NCBI GenBank assembly: GCA_002281535.1
Contig: NCGD01000016.1
Location: 124,001-188,000 of the forward strand
Direction of reading: 5' to 3'
DNA: 64,000 nucleotides
DNA from: Sphingomonas sp. 28-63-12
GTDB lineage: Bacteria; Pseudomonadota; Alphaproteobacteria; Sphingomonadales; Sphingomonadaceae
Positions 27,169-35,054 of this stretch are shown one piece after another. Position numbers and translations under genes: made by a program. The notes under the pieces are model-generated. The model did no database searches. It had not been told where the DNA came from and was given only the letters and a program-made list of their open reading frames with translations. Position 1 is the first letter of the stretch, and each line of letters opens with the position of its first letter.

Positions 27169-28421
27169 AAACGAGTGACTTGATCGAACAGCGAGGGGCG
27201 ATCGTCGCTCGCATGACTGCCGCCCACGAGGCCGACGACAATGGCGCGTTCACCTCTGCGGAAACTGAGTTGCGGACCATCGACGAGAAGCTGAGCCGCG
27301 CGCGGACCATCGACGCGCTCGACCGTGCCGAACCCGGCAATGTCATCACCGGGGACGGGAAGCTGGAAAGCGAGCTGCGTTCGCGCTTCTCAATCGTCCG
27401 CGCCATGGCGATGCAGGCCGGTATCGGCGGGCACGACTATGGCTTCGAACGCGAAGTGCAGCCCGACCTCGTGAAGCGCGCGGGCCGCGTTGCAGAGGGC
27501 GTGCTCGTCCCCACCGAAATCTTCCTCGAAAAGCGCGTTCTCACCACGGCCGCACCGAGCGGCGGGCCAGGCGGCAACCTGATCGCGACCGAGCTGCACG
27601 GCGAAATGTATTTCGACCGGCTGCGCGCCGCGCTCAAGGTCGGCTCGCTTGGCGCTACGGTGCTCAACGGCCTGGTCGGCAACATCGATATCCCCGGCCT
27701 CAAGACGAGCGTGACGGCGGGCTGGGTTGCCGAGAACAGCGCGCTTTCGACGTCGGATGCCGAGTTCCGCAAGGTATCGATGACGCCAAAGCACGCGGGC
27801 GGCATCACGGAAATGAGCCGCAACATGCTCCAACAAACCAGCCGTGATGTTGAGCAGCTCGTGCGCAATGACTTCGCTCAAGTTCTGGCCAGCATCGTCG
27901 ATATCGCCGCCATTGCGGGCACCGGATCGAGTAACCAGCCGCGCGGCATCCTGAACACGTCGGGCATTGGCAGCGTGGCGATGGGCACGAACGGCGGGGC
28001 CTTCACGGCGGACGCGTCCCGCGACCTTATCGGCAAGATCGATATCGCCGATGGCCCGATGACCTCGCGGGCATTTCTCACCAACAACAAGGTGAAGGTC
28101 GCCACGTCGAAGCTGAAGGATGGCCAGGGCAACTATCTCGGATACGGCCCTGAGGGCGTCTTTGCCGGGGAGCGGGTCGAGTTTTCCGGCAACGTGCCGA
28201 GCAACCTCACCAAGGGCACCGGGACGGCACTGAGTGCCATCCTCTATGGTGATTGGTCTCAATTGCTGATCGGCTATTGGTCGGCATTCGACTTGCTCGT
28301 GAACCCCTATGAATCGACCGCCTACAGCAAGGGCAACGTGTCCGTTCGGGCAATGCTCACCTGCGATACCGCGGTGCGCTACGCCGAGGCGTTCGCGGCC
28401 GTCACGGACGCGGTGGCGTGA
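27165..28421 (+). CDS. HK97-family major capsid protein
   Basis: A 418-residue capsid precursor. Residues 1 to about 105 form a helical, charged scaffolding (delta) domain (SAETELRTIDEKLSRARTID), followed by the HK97 fold: VPTEIFLEKRVLTTAAPSGG, GNIDIPGLKTSVTAGWVAE, MSRNMLQQTSRDVEQLVRND, then the C-terminal FDLLVNPYESTAYSKGNV segment. The precursor would be cut by the next gene's protease after roughly residue 105. Full length and unbroken. It overlaps its neighbours on both sides, and it comes before, not after, the protease and portal genes. Confidence 0.95.
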   Translation: MKTSDLIEQRGAIVARMTAAHEADDNGAFTSAETELRTIDEKLSRARTIDALDRAEPGNVITGDGKLESELRSRFSIVRAMAMQAGIGGHDYGFEREVQPDLVKRAGRVAEGVLVPTEIFLEKRVLTTAAPSGGPGGNLIATELHGEMYFDRLRAALKVGSLGATVLNGLVGNIDIPGLKTSVTAGWVAENSALSTSDAEFRKVSMTPKHAGGITEMSRNMLQQTSRDVEQLVRNDFAQVLASIVDIAAIAGTGSSNQPRGILNTSGIGSVAMGTNGGAFTADASRDLIGKIDIADGPMTSRAFLTNNKVKVATSKLKDGQGNYLGYGPEGVFAGERVEFSGNVPSNLTKGTGTALSAILYGDWSQLLIGYWSAFDLLVNPYESTAYSKGNVSVRAMLTCDTAVRYAEAFAAVTDAVA

Positions 28422-28972
28422 TGGGGGCCGGGGGCGATATGGAGCGGCGGACCTTCAGCGAGGTCCGCACTGCGGGGCGGCGTATCGAAGGATATGCCGC
28501 CACCTTCAACAGCGATGCGCAGATCGGCGACTTTGTCGAGCGTATCGCCCCCGGCGCTTTCACGGACGCGCTGGCTGGCGACGTGCTGGCGCTGCTGGAT
28601 CATGACACCGGCAAGGTGCTCGGTCGCACGCGATCGGGCACCTTGCGCCTGTCCCAGGACAGCCGTGGCCTAGCATTCTCGCTGGACGTCCCCGACACTC
28701 AGGCAGGGCGCGACGTGCTTGAGCTGGCACAGCGTAACGACCTTGGCGGCATGTCTTTCGGCTTCCGTATCCCCGCCGGTGGCGAGGTCTGGCAGGACAA
28801 CACCCGGACGCTTCGTTCGATCGACCTGAAGGAGATCAGCGTGGTGTCGGCATGGCCAGCCTACCCGGACACATCGATCGCGCTGCGGGCACGCGGTGGA
28901 GACCCGTCTAAGACGGCCCGCCATCGTGCCCGCGCGATCCGCATTGCGGAGGCTATGCAATGGGCATCATGA
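28421..28972 (+). CDS. HK97-family prohead protease
   Basis: A 183-residue serine protease that matures the capsid shell by removing scaffolding domains. The N-terminal RRIEGYAATFNSDAQIGDF, the His motif ALLDHDTGKVLGRT (near residue 67), LRLSQDSRGLAFSLDVP and the Ser motif LGGMSFGFRIP (near residue 108) match the HK97 gp4/U35 family. The ATG at 28421 overlaps the capsid stop; MERRTFSE at 28439 is an alternative start. Its end overlaps the portal gene by 13 bp. Confidence 0.94.
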   Translation: MGAGGDMERRTFSEVRTAGRRIEGYAATFNSDAQIGDFVERIAPGAFTDALAGDVLALLDHDTGKVLGRTRSGTLRLSQDSRGLAFSLDVPDTQAGRDVLELAQRNDLGGMSFGFRIPAGGEVWQDNTRTLRSIDLKEISVVSAWPAYPDTSIALRARGGDPSKTARHRARAIRIAEAMQWAS

Positions 28973-30120
28973 ACAGCCTTGCGGCGATGCTGCGTATCGA
29001 GAAGCGCAGCACCTCCGAACCCTCTTGGGCTGCACTGGCCCCCGGCGTTGGATACTTCGCTGGGGTTTCAGCGCGGACGGCGGAAAACCTCTCCTCCGTG
29101 CTGGCGTGCGTCAATGTGATCGCCGATTCTCTCGCCAGCATCCCGGCGCTCGTCTATCTCCGCGATGGCGATGGACGGATCGAGGCACCCAGCCATCCGC
29201 TCCAGCGCCTCACCCGCGACGGCGTCAATGTCAGCATGAGCTGGCCCGACTTCATCTCACACTTCGTCGCGTCGACGTTGCTGACCGGCAACGGACTTGC
29301 AGAGATTGTCCGCACCGGCAACGGGCAGTTGGCGGGGCTGGTCTATATCCCGTGGGGCATGGTGACGGTGTCCCAGTTGGCCAGCGGACGGCTTGCCTAT
29401 GATGTCAGCAATCCGCGCGGCGAGCGTCGCCGATTGCTGCAGGGCGAAGTGCTCCACCTTCGCGACCGCACCGATGACGGCCTGATCGGCCGATCGCGGT
29501 TGAGCCGTGCCGCCGACGTCGTCGGGGGCGTGTCGGCGTCCAACGGCTTCGCGAAGAGCTTTCTCGAAAAAGGGGCAGCGCCTAGCGGCATTCTGAAGTT
29601 CGACGGCACGATCACAAAGGAGCAGATCACCCAGCTGCGCGAGCAAATGGCGTCGCGCAATCAGGGCGTCGACAATGCGGGCCAGGTGATGATCCTCGAC
29701 GGCGGGATGGAGTGGACTGCGACCCAGATCAGCCCTGAGGACGCGGAGCTGCTGGAAACCCGGAAGTTCGGCGTCGAGGAAATCTGCCGCCTGTTCCAGG
29801 TACCGCCCCCGCTGGTGCAGGACTATAGCCACAACACCTTCACCAACTCCGAAACGGCGGGCCGATGGTTCGCCATGTTCACCCTCGCACCGTGGGCGCG
29901 CAAGATCGAGGCGGAGTTCGCCCGTAGCGTGTTCGCCGCCGGCGGAAGCTACGAGGTGGAATTCGACCTGTCGGGCTTCCTGCGCGGGGATCCTCAAACG
30001 CGCTGGGCCTCGCACAAGATCGCGATCGACGCAGGCGTCCTGGACGCCGAAGAAGTCCGCGTGATCGAGGGCTGGAACAAGCGCGCAACGCCTGCGGAGG
30101 TGCCCAATGGCAACGCCTGA
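28960..30120 (+). CDS. HK97-family portal protein
   Basis: A 386-residue portal, the dodecameric ring through which DNA enters the head. Visible family blocks: VLACVNVIADSLASIPALVY near residue 50, LQRLTRDGVNVSMSWPDF, LHLRDRTDDGLIGRSRLSRA, and near 270 the FGVEEICRLFQVPPPLVQDYSHNTFTNSE segment that is nearly diagnostic. GGAGG precedes the ATG at ideal spacing. The C-terminal HKIAIDAGVLDAEEVRVIEGW stretch is typical of the family end. Intact. Confidence 0.95.
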   Translation: MGIMNSLAAMLRIEKRSTSEPSWAALAPGVGYFAGVSARTAENLSSVLACVNVIADSLASIPALVYLRDGDGRIEAPSHPLQRLTRDGVNVSMSWPDFISHFVASTLLTGNGLAEIVRTGNGQLAGLVYIPWGMVTVSQLASGRLAYDVSNPRGERRRLLQGEVLHLRDRTDDGLIGRSRLSRAADVVGGVSASNGFAKSFLEKGAAPSGILKFDGTITKEQITQLREQMASRNQGVDNAGQVMILDGGMEWTATQISPEDAELLETRKFGVEEICRLFQVPPPLVQDYSHNTFTNSETAGRWFAMFTLAPWARKIEAEFARSVFAAGGSYEVEFDLSGFLRGDPQTRWASHKIAIDAGVLDAEEVRVIEGWNKRATPAEVPNGNA

Positions 30121-30385
30121 AATCGTCACGCTCTATCAGACGAAGGAATTCCTTCGCGTCATCGCCGACGACGAGGACGGGATGATCATGGATTTGATCG
30201 TTGCCGCCACGGAAGCCGTTTTGACCGTCGCGGACGGCTTCAACCCGGAAGGGGAGCCATCGGCCCGCATTCGGTTGGCGATCATGACGCACGTGGCGCA
30301 AGCCTATCTCAACCGTGAGGATGGCGCTGATTTGCCCAAGTCGGCAGCACGCCTGGTGCACCCACTGCGGAGCTTGACGGTCTAA
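30107..30385 (+). CDS. head-tail connector (HK97 gp6-like)
   Basis: A 92-residue protein with the short helical pattern of the gp6/QLRG connector family: TKEFLRVIADDEDGMIMDLIV, ATEAVLTVADGF, RIRLAIMTHVAQAYLNRE, RLVHPLRSL. It would form a ring under the portal and offer a binding site for a tail. It overlaps the portal gene by 14 bp. It is the last structural gene; the next neck and tail components of an HK97-like phage are absent. Confidence 0.87.
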   Translation: MATPEIVTLYQTKEFLRVIADDEDGMIMDLIVAATEAVLTVADGFNPEGEPSARIRLAIMTHVAQAYLNREDGADLPKSAARLVHPLRSLTV

Positions 30386-30564
30386 TGGCGACGCGCCCCG
30401 CCTCCTTCCGGCAGTCCGACCTGACGCGCGCCGTGAAGGGCGTTGCAGCAGCCGGGGTGCGTGTGGGGCGGGTCGAGATCGACCCGAACGGCAAGATCAT
30501 CGTTATGGCCGAGACGCTGCTGCAGGCGACATCGTCGGGTAGCTGGGACGAGGTGCTGCGGTGA
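30385..30564 (+). CDS. 59-residue basic protein preceding the integrase
   Basis: Starts in a TAATG overlap with the connector gene and ends in a GTGA overlap with the integrase. Sequence features: SFRQSDLTRAVKGVAAAGVR, then VGRVEIDPNGKIIV, ending SSGSWDEVLR. Small proteins of this type (xSDLTRAxK..VEIDxxGKI..WDEVL) often lie just before tyrosine integrases in alphaproteobacterial prophages. A helper role in recombination (excisionase-like) is plausible from position and size, not from a known motif. Confidence 0.75.
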   Translation: MATRPASFRQSDLTRAVKGVAAAGVRVGRVEIDPNGKIIVMAETLLQATSSGSWDEVLR

Positions 30565-31661
30565 AGAAGCGTGCCCTGCCTCAACATGTCAGCGAATTCA
30601 CGGATAGTCGGGGAAAGCGGCGGCTTCGCTATAGGCGCAAGGGCTGCAAAACCTATTACTTCAAGTGTCTGCTGTGGTCGCAAGGGTTCATGGAGGAGCT
30701 GCGCGCCTGCACGGAAGGAGATGCAGCGACCCCAGCCGCGATTGGTGCCGACCGCATAGTGCCAGGCTCGTTCAACGCACTGATCGCGCAATACCTTCGA
30801 AGCTCGAAATACGCGAACCTCAAGCCCTCCACCAAGACGACTTACAAGGGCATCATTCGTCGATTCCGTGAGCAGCACGGCCACCGGATGGTCGCGGAGC
30901 TACAATTTCAGCACGTCGAGGCGATCTTGACGAAGATGGCGGACACCCCATCGGCCGCCAACAACCTGCGAAAATTCCTGCGCATGCTCGTCAACTATGG
31001 CTGCAGGCTTGGCATGCGGAAAGACAATCCGGTGTCCCTCACGGAGCCGTTGAAGGTCGATAGCGACGGCTTCCACGCGTGGACCGAGGAGGAGGTCGTG
31101 CAATTTGAGGAGCGTTGGGCGATCGGCACCAAGCCGCGCCTTGCGCTCGGGTTGCTGGTTAACACCGGCCAGCGCCGATCCGACGTGGTTGTCATGGGAC
31201 GCCAGCATCGCAAGAACGGCCGCATTCGCGTCAAGCAGGTGAAGACCGGAAAGGAACTCCTAATCCCCGAGCATCCCGACCTCACGGCTATGCTCAACGC
31301 GCTCCCTGTCGATAACATGACGTTCCTGCTCACGTCGCATGGCAAGCCGTTCACGCCAGCCGGGTTCGGCAATTGGTTCCGCGAGGCCTGTGACGAGGCC
31401 GGACTCCCCCAGTGTGCCGCCCATGGCCTGCGAAAGGTGATGACGCGTCGGCTGGCGGAGCTGGGCCTTTCGCATCAAGTCATCAAGTCGATCACCGGCC
31501 ATGAGACTGACAAGGAGATTGAGCGCTATTCGAAATCGGCTGAGCAGACCCGACTTGCCGATCAGGCGATGAGCGCTCTCACACAATCAACGTTGGCTAA
31601 CCGAAAAATTTCGTTAGCCAAACCGAGCCATAAGTCCCTCAAAGGAAAGCATAAACTATGA
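30561..31661 (+). CDS. int: tyrosine integrase of the satellite
   Basis: A 366-residue tyrosine recombinase. The core-binding SAM-like domain is around residues 70-165 (LIAQYLRSSKYANLKPSTKTT onward). The catalytic residues are all present: Arg205 (NTGQRRSD), Lys near 225 (VKTGKE), His288-x2-Arg291 (AAHGLRK), His314 (TGHETDKE) and the nucleophile Tyr323 (EIERYSK). Translation starts at GTG in a 4-bp overlap with the 59-residue gene, so it is co-expressed with the capsid operon. It converges on tRNA-Ser and ends 2 bp before attR. Confidence 0.95.
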   Translation: MKKRALPQHVSEFTDSRGKRRLRYRRKGCKTYYFKCLLWSQGFMEELRACTEGDAATPAAIGADRIVPGSFNALIAQYLRSSKYANLKPSTKTTYKGIIRRFREQHGHRMVAELQFQHVEAILTKMADTPSAANNLRKFLRMLVNYGCRLGMRKDNPVSLTEPLKVDSDGFHAWTEEEVVQFEERWAIGTKPRLALGLLVNTGQRRSDVVVMGRQHRKNGRIRVKQVKTGKELLIPEHPDLTAMLNALPVDNMTFLLTSHGKPFTPAGFGNWFREACDEAGLPQCAAHGLRKVMTRRLAELGLSHQVIKSITGHETDKEIERYSKSAEQTRLADQAMSALTQSTLANRKISLAKPSHKSLKGKHKL

Positions 31662-31663
31662 GG

Positions 31664-31682
31664 GGTGGCGGAGCGGGAGGGA
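31664..31682. repeat. right attachment site (attR) in the tRNA-Ser 3' end
   Basis: Identical over 19 bp to 21066-21084. It covers the encoded CCA, the acceptor stem 3' strand and the T-arm 3' strand of the intact tRNA-Ser, so the element restores the tRNA on integration. Confidence 0.87.
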
Positions 31683-31756
31683 TTCGAACCCTCGATACGC
31701 TTTTGACGTATACTCACTTTCCAGGCGAGCGCCTTCGACCACTCGGCCACCGCTCC
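31666..31756 (-). tRNA. tRNA-Ser (anticodon GGA)
   Basis: A 91-nt class II tRNA. Acceptor stem GGAGCGG pairs with CCGCTCC, then discriminator G and an encoded CCA. The anticodon loop reads CTGGAAA (GGA, reads UCC/UCU serine codons), a long variable arm with a TACG / CGTA stem follows, and the T loop is TTCGAAT within GGGTTCGAATCCC. The variable arm and G73 identify serine. Its 3' end is the integration site of the satellite. Confidence 0.97.
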
Positions 31757-31758
31757 GC

Positions 31759-32628
31759 ATGCACTCGCCACCGCCCGCACCGGTTCAAACGCCGACCGCG
31801 GCGCCCCCCACGGCCACCCAGATCGCCGATGCCGCGCCGTTATCGGCCTGGGCAGCGATCGCCGATGACGACCTGATGCTGATCGACTTTGCCGATGGCA
31901 AGCGCGTCGCGATCTGGCTGGCGAGCGGCTTTGCGCCGGTGCATGTCGCCAATATGCGCAGAATCGCCCGGGCAGGCTGGTGGAACGATGCCAGCGTCTA
32001 CCGCGTGCAGGACAATTACGTCACGCAGTGGGGCGACGCGACCGAGGCCAAGCCGCCGGCGGCTGGCATCGCGCTCACCCCGCCGCCAGAATATGAATGG
32101 CCTGCGGCGGGCCGTTCGATCGTGCTGAATCGCTATCGCGATGCCTATGCCAGCGTGACCGGCTTTTCAGCCGATGGCTGGCCGCTGGCGGGCGACGGCA
32201 AGCAGCAATGGTTGCCGCATTGCTATGGCATGGTCGGCGTTGCGCGCAATCTGGCGCCCGATACTGGCACCGGCGGCGATCTCTATACTGTGATCGGCCA
32301 TGCGCCGCGTCATCTTGATCGCAACATCGCGCTGGTCGGCCGGGTGATCGAAGGGATGGGCGCGCTGTCGGCATTGCCGCGCGGCACCGGCGGCGGGCTT
32401 GGCCTGTACGAGGACCCGGCCCAGCGCGTGCCGATCATCCGGGTGACGATCGCCAGCGATCTGCCGGGCGCCGAGCGGCCGCATTTCGACTATATGAAGC
32501 CGACCTCCCCCGATTTCGCGCGCTATCTGGAGGCGCGCGCCAATCGCGCGCCGCCCTTTTTCACGGTGCCCGCGCATGCCGTGGATCTGTGCAACCTGCC
32601 GGTGCCCGTGCGCGCCGCCAAGCGCTAG
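31759..32628 (+). CDS. cyclophilin-type peptidyl-prolyl isomerase
   Basis: A 289-residue cyclophilin-like protein. The barrel starts at LMLIDFADGKRVAIWLASGF, with PVHVANMRRIARAGWWNDASVYRVQDNYVTQWGD in place of the usual FHRVIxxFMxQGGD, then GMVGVARNLAPDTGTGGDLYTVIG (substrate-facing part) and IGHAPRHLDRNIALVGRVIEGM. The N-terminus is a Pro/Ala-rich stretch (MHSPPPAPVQTPTAAPP) without a hydrophobic leader, although such proteins usually carry a signal peptide. The ATG is 3 bp from the tRNA-Ser 5' end and has no ribosome-binding site, so the true start or expression is uncertain. Confidence 0.82.
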   Translation: MHSPPPAPVQTPTAAPPTATQIADAAPLSAWAAIADDDLMLIDFADGKRVAIWLASGFAPVHVANMRRIARAGWWNDASVYRVQDNYVTQWGDATEAKPPAAGIALTPPPEYEWPAAGRSIVLNRYRDAYASVTGFSADGWPLAGDGKQQWLPHCYGMVGVARNLAPDTGTGGDLYTVIGHAPRHLDRNIALVGRVIEGMGALSALPRGTGGGLGLYEDPAQRVPIIRVTIASDLPGAERPHFDYMKPTSPDFARYLEARANRAPPFFTVPAHAVDLCNLPVPVRAAKR

Positions 32629-32638
32629 CACGCGCCCG

Positions 32639-33235
32639 TTATTTTCCCACCCAGTCGGCAACCTCGCTGGCGATGCGGTTGGCCGCACGGTTGAGGCCTT
32701 CACTGGTGCTTTGCGGGGTGACGGTGCCAATCGGTTCGCGCGCTTCGAAAATGCGCTTTTCAAAGACCTTGGCGTCGCTGCGGCTGAGCGTGGCGTCATA
32801 GGTGACGACGGCGTCGCCGGTCATCGCATCGACCCCGAAATTGCGGAGTTCGCCGCCGAGCCGGGCGCCGGGATCATAAAAGGACTGGGCCGGCGTCAGC
32901 ACCACGCGGCCGGTCTTGGCGCCGATCGTATCGGCCAGCAGCCGGGCGAACAGCCGCGCCGGCGGTTCTGACCATTGCGCGTCCTTCACATAGGCAATTG
33001 AGGTTGGCGAGGTCTGAACGGGCACCCGCACCGTGGCGATGGCGGCGGGAACGCTGGGCAGCTGGATGGTGATCGTCGCCGCGCTCGCCGAATTGCTGGT
33101 CTGGCCCGGGGTGAGCGGGGTCGCGGCGGTCAGCGTGAGCAACATCGGCGGCGGCGTTGCGCCGAAACTGATGCAGCCGGTGAGAGAGGCCATCGCCAGC
33201 AGCGCTGGCAGGAGCTTGATCGATCGGTGATTCAT
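32639..33235 (-). CDS. ABC-type transport auxiliary lipoprotein (PqiC/MlaC-like role)
   Basis: A 198-residue lipoprotein with signal and lipobox (MASLTGCIS, Cys near residue 21). The rest (VPAAIATVRVPVQTSPTSIAY, WSEPPARLFARLLADTIG, FGVDAMTGDAVVTYDATLSR) fits the ABC_trans_aux (DUF330) family, which acts with MCE-protein lipid transporters. It is the last gene of the permease-ATPase-MCE-lipoprotein operon, 8 bp after the MCE gene. The start at 33235 was chosen so that the signal begins MNHRSIKLL. Confidence 0.85.
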   Translation of the reverse strand: MNHRSIKLLPALLAMASLTGCISFGATPPPMLLTLTAATPLTPGQTSNSASAATITIQLPSVPAAIATVRVPVQTSPTSIAYVKDAQWSEPPARLFARLLADTIGAKTGRVVLTPAQSFYDPGARLGGELRNFGVDAMTGDAVVTYDATLSRSDAKVFEKRIFEAREPIGTVTPQSTSEGLNRAANRIASEVADWVGK

Positions 33236-33243
33236 CGCGGGCC

Positions 33244-34233
33244 TCACTTTTTCGACGCTTTGGGGGCTTTGCCCGGCGTGTAATTGGGCAATTTGGGTGC
33301 GCCGAGGATCGATCCTGCACCCCCTTGGTCGATCTTTTCGGCGACTGAGGTGAGCGAGGCCGCCATGATTCGAAGATCATGGACCAGCTGGCCGACCTCG
33401 GGGACGGTCTGCTTGGAAAAGGCCTGCACGCCGGGCCGCGCGTCGCTGACCAGGGCATCGAGCTGCTCGAGGCTGTGCTGGGCGGACGCGATCGCCTTGT
33501 TGAGATTGGCGGTGACGGGCTTGATGTCGCTTTTCAGCACCCCGTCGGCCGAATTGGCGAGCCTGGTGATGGCCGCGGCGGCTTCGCCGGTCTGCTTGAT
33601 CGTCACCCGCGTCTCGGCAATCGTCGCGCCCAGATCGCCCGACCGGTCGGCCAGCGCCTTGGTCACACGATTGGTGTTGTCGAGGATGCCAGTGAGCGAG
33701 GCCATGTTCTTGTCCGACAGCACATCGGTCAGCCGTTCGGCGAGGTTGGAGAGCCGTTCGAGCAATTGCGGTGCCGAACTGAGGAGCGCGCCGAGCCCGC
33801 CCTGGCGCGTCGGGATGACGGGTACCCCGAACGGGCAGGCGCTTTGCGGCCTGACGCTGGGGCAGCTGATCGGCGGCTGATTCTTGATCGCGCCGTCGAG
33901 CAGGATTTCGCTGACCCCGGTAAAGCCGACACCCTGGATCGTCGCGGTGGTACCCTGCAGCACCGGCGTTTCCTGGTTCACGCTGATCCGCACGCGCACG
34001 AATTGCGGATCCTCCTTGAATAGCGCGATTTCCTTCACCTGGCCCGAGGCAACCCCGCTGAACGAGACGTTCGAGCCCTTGTTGATGCCGTTGACCGACT
34101 GTTTGAAGAAGATGTCATATTCCTTGTCGGCAGTTCCGCTCAATCGGGCGAGCCAGACGATGAACAGCGCCATCACGGTGAGCAGAATCAGTACCACGGA
34201 GCCGACAAGGACGTGGTTCGAGCGGGTTTCCAT
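33244..34233 (-). CDS. mlaD: MCE-domain lipid transport protein (MlaD-like)
   Basis: A 329-residue inner-membrane protein with one N-terminal membrane segment (about residues 9-30) and an MCE domain (EYDIFFKQSVNGINKGSNVSFSGVASGQVKEIAL; VGFTGVSEILLDG). MCE rings hold hydrophobic substrate between the membranes. After residue about 150 comes a long helical region (LLERLSNLAERLTDVLSDKN and repeats of similar character), longer than in E. coli MlaD and more like the periplasm-spanning needle of larger MCE proteins. It overlaps the ATPase gene by one base (ATGA). Confidence 0.9.
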   Translation of the reverse strand: METRSNHVLVGSVVLILLTVMALFIVWLARLSGTADKEYDIFFKQSVNGINKGSNVSFSGVASGQVKEIALFKEDPQFVRVRISVNQETPVLQGTTATIQGVGFTGVSEILLDGAIKNQPPISCPSVRPQSACPFGVPVIPTRQGGLGALLSSAPQLLERLSNLAERLTDVLSDKNMASLTGILDNTNRVTKALADRSGDLGATIAETRVTIKQTGEAAAAITRLANSADGVLKSDIKPVTANLNKAIASAQHSLEQLDALVSDARPGVQAFSKQTVPEVGQLVHDLRIMAASLTSVAEKIDQGGAGSILGAPKLPNYTPGKAPKASKK

Positions 34234-35054
34234 CAGTTGGCCGTCCCTGACTGTGCGTGCGCGGCGGCACGTCGATCTGCATTTTCCTGGGTCGCGGTAG
34301 CGGCGCGACCGCGCGGTCCATTGAAATATTCCTGGATCCATGGATGGTCCAGCGCGAGCAATTCATCGATCGTGCCAACGGCGATCACCTTTTTGTCGGC
34401 GAGTACCGCGACGCGATCGCAAATCGCGTAGAGCGTATCGAGATCATGCGTGATCAGGAACACCGTCAGCCCCATCGTGCGCTGCAGCGACAGCGTCAGC
34501 TCGTCAAAGGCGGCGGCACCGATCGGATCGAGCCCGGCGGTCGGTTCGTCGAGGAACAATAATTCGGGATCGAGTGCGAGCGCGCGGGCCAGGCCGGCGC
34601 GCTTGCGCATGCCGCCTGACAGCTCGGCGGGATATTTGGGGCCAGCCTCAGCGGGCAGGCCGGTCATCACCACCTTGTAGGCGGCAATCTCGTCGAGCAG
34701 GCCCTGGTCGAGCTTGTGATAGAATTCACGCAGCGGCACCTGGACATTTTCAGCAACGGTCAGCGTTGAGAACAAGGCGCCACCCTGAAACAGCACGCCC
34801 CAGCGCCGGCGAATATCGATCGTCTCGCCTTCGTCGCGGTCAACAGTCGATTCGCCGAACACCTTCACCTCGCCGGAATCGGGGCGATGCAAGCCGATGA
34901 TGGCGCGCATCAGCACCGATTTGCCGGTGCCCGAACCACCGACAACGCCAAAGATCTCCCCGCGACGGACCTGCAGGTCTAGCCCGTCATGGACGACTTG
35001 CTCGCCAAAACTGGTCTTGAGGCCCTTGACCGAGATGATCACATCGCCCGCCAT
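34233..35054 (-). CDS. mlaF: ABC transporter ATP-binding protein (MlaF-like)
   Basis: A 273-residue ATPase: Walker A GGSGTGKSVLMRA near residue 43, Q-loop LFQGGALFSTLTV, signature ELSGGMRKRAGLARAL, Walker B LLFLDEPTAGLDP and H-loop LITHDLDTL are all intact. The AGLARA arrangement and the following operon identify the Mla/Ttg2 lipid transport class. It energises movement of phospholipid between the inner and outer membranes. ATGA overlaps on both sides show tight coupling to the permease and the MCE protein. The open frame upstream of 35054 is part of the permease gene in another frame. Confidence 0.94.
   Translation of the reverse strand: MAGDVIISVKGLKTSFGEQVVHDGLDLQVRRGEIFGVVGGSGTGKSVLMRAIIGLHRPDSGEVKVFGESTVDRDEGETIDIRRRWGVLFQGGALFSTLTVAENVQVPLREFYHKLDQGLLDEIAAYKVVMTGLPAEAGPKYPAELSGGMRKRAGLARALALDPELLFLDEPTAGLDPIGAAAFDELTLSLQRTMGLTVFLITHDLDTLYAICDRVAVLADKKVIAVGTIDELLALDHPWIQEYFNGPRGRAATATQENADRRAAAHAQSGTAN

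Larger units (their letters stand above)
21066..31682. mobile_element. integrated capsid-encoding phage satellite candidate (cf-PICI-like), 10.6 kb
   Basis: The element is bounded by a 19-bp perfect direct repeat, the right copy lying in the 3' end of tRNA-Ser. Gene order from the left: primase/helicase, an 85-residue protein in a repeat array, HNH endonuclease, large terminase, a reversed pair (RHH regulator plus partner), three uncharacterised genes, major capsid, prohead protease, portal, connector, a 59-residue protein, tyrosine integrase. No tail, baseplate, holin, endolysin or CI-like repressor gene is recognisable, and no frame is broken. The size and gene set match capsid-forming phage-inducible chromosomal islands, which make their own heads and borrow tails. 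A prophage that has lost its tail module is the alternative. Confidence 0.8.

Noticed and set aside
23707..30385. Gene-transfer-agent cluster as an explanation for the head genes
   Set aside because: Alphaproteobacterial GTA clusters keep tail genes, lack an integrase and att repeats, and do not carry a primase. This segment has the opposite features.
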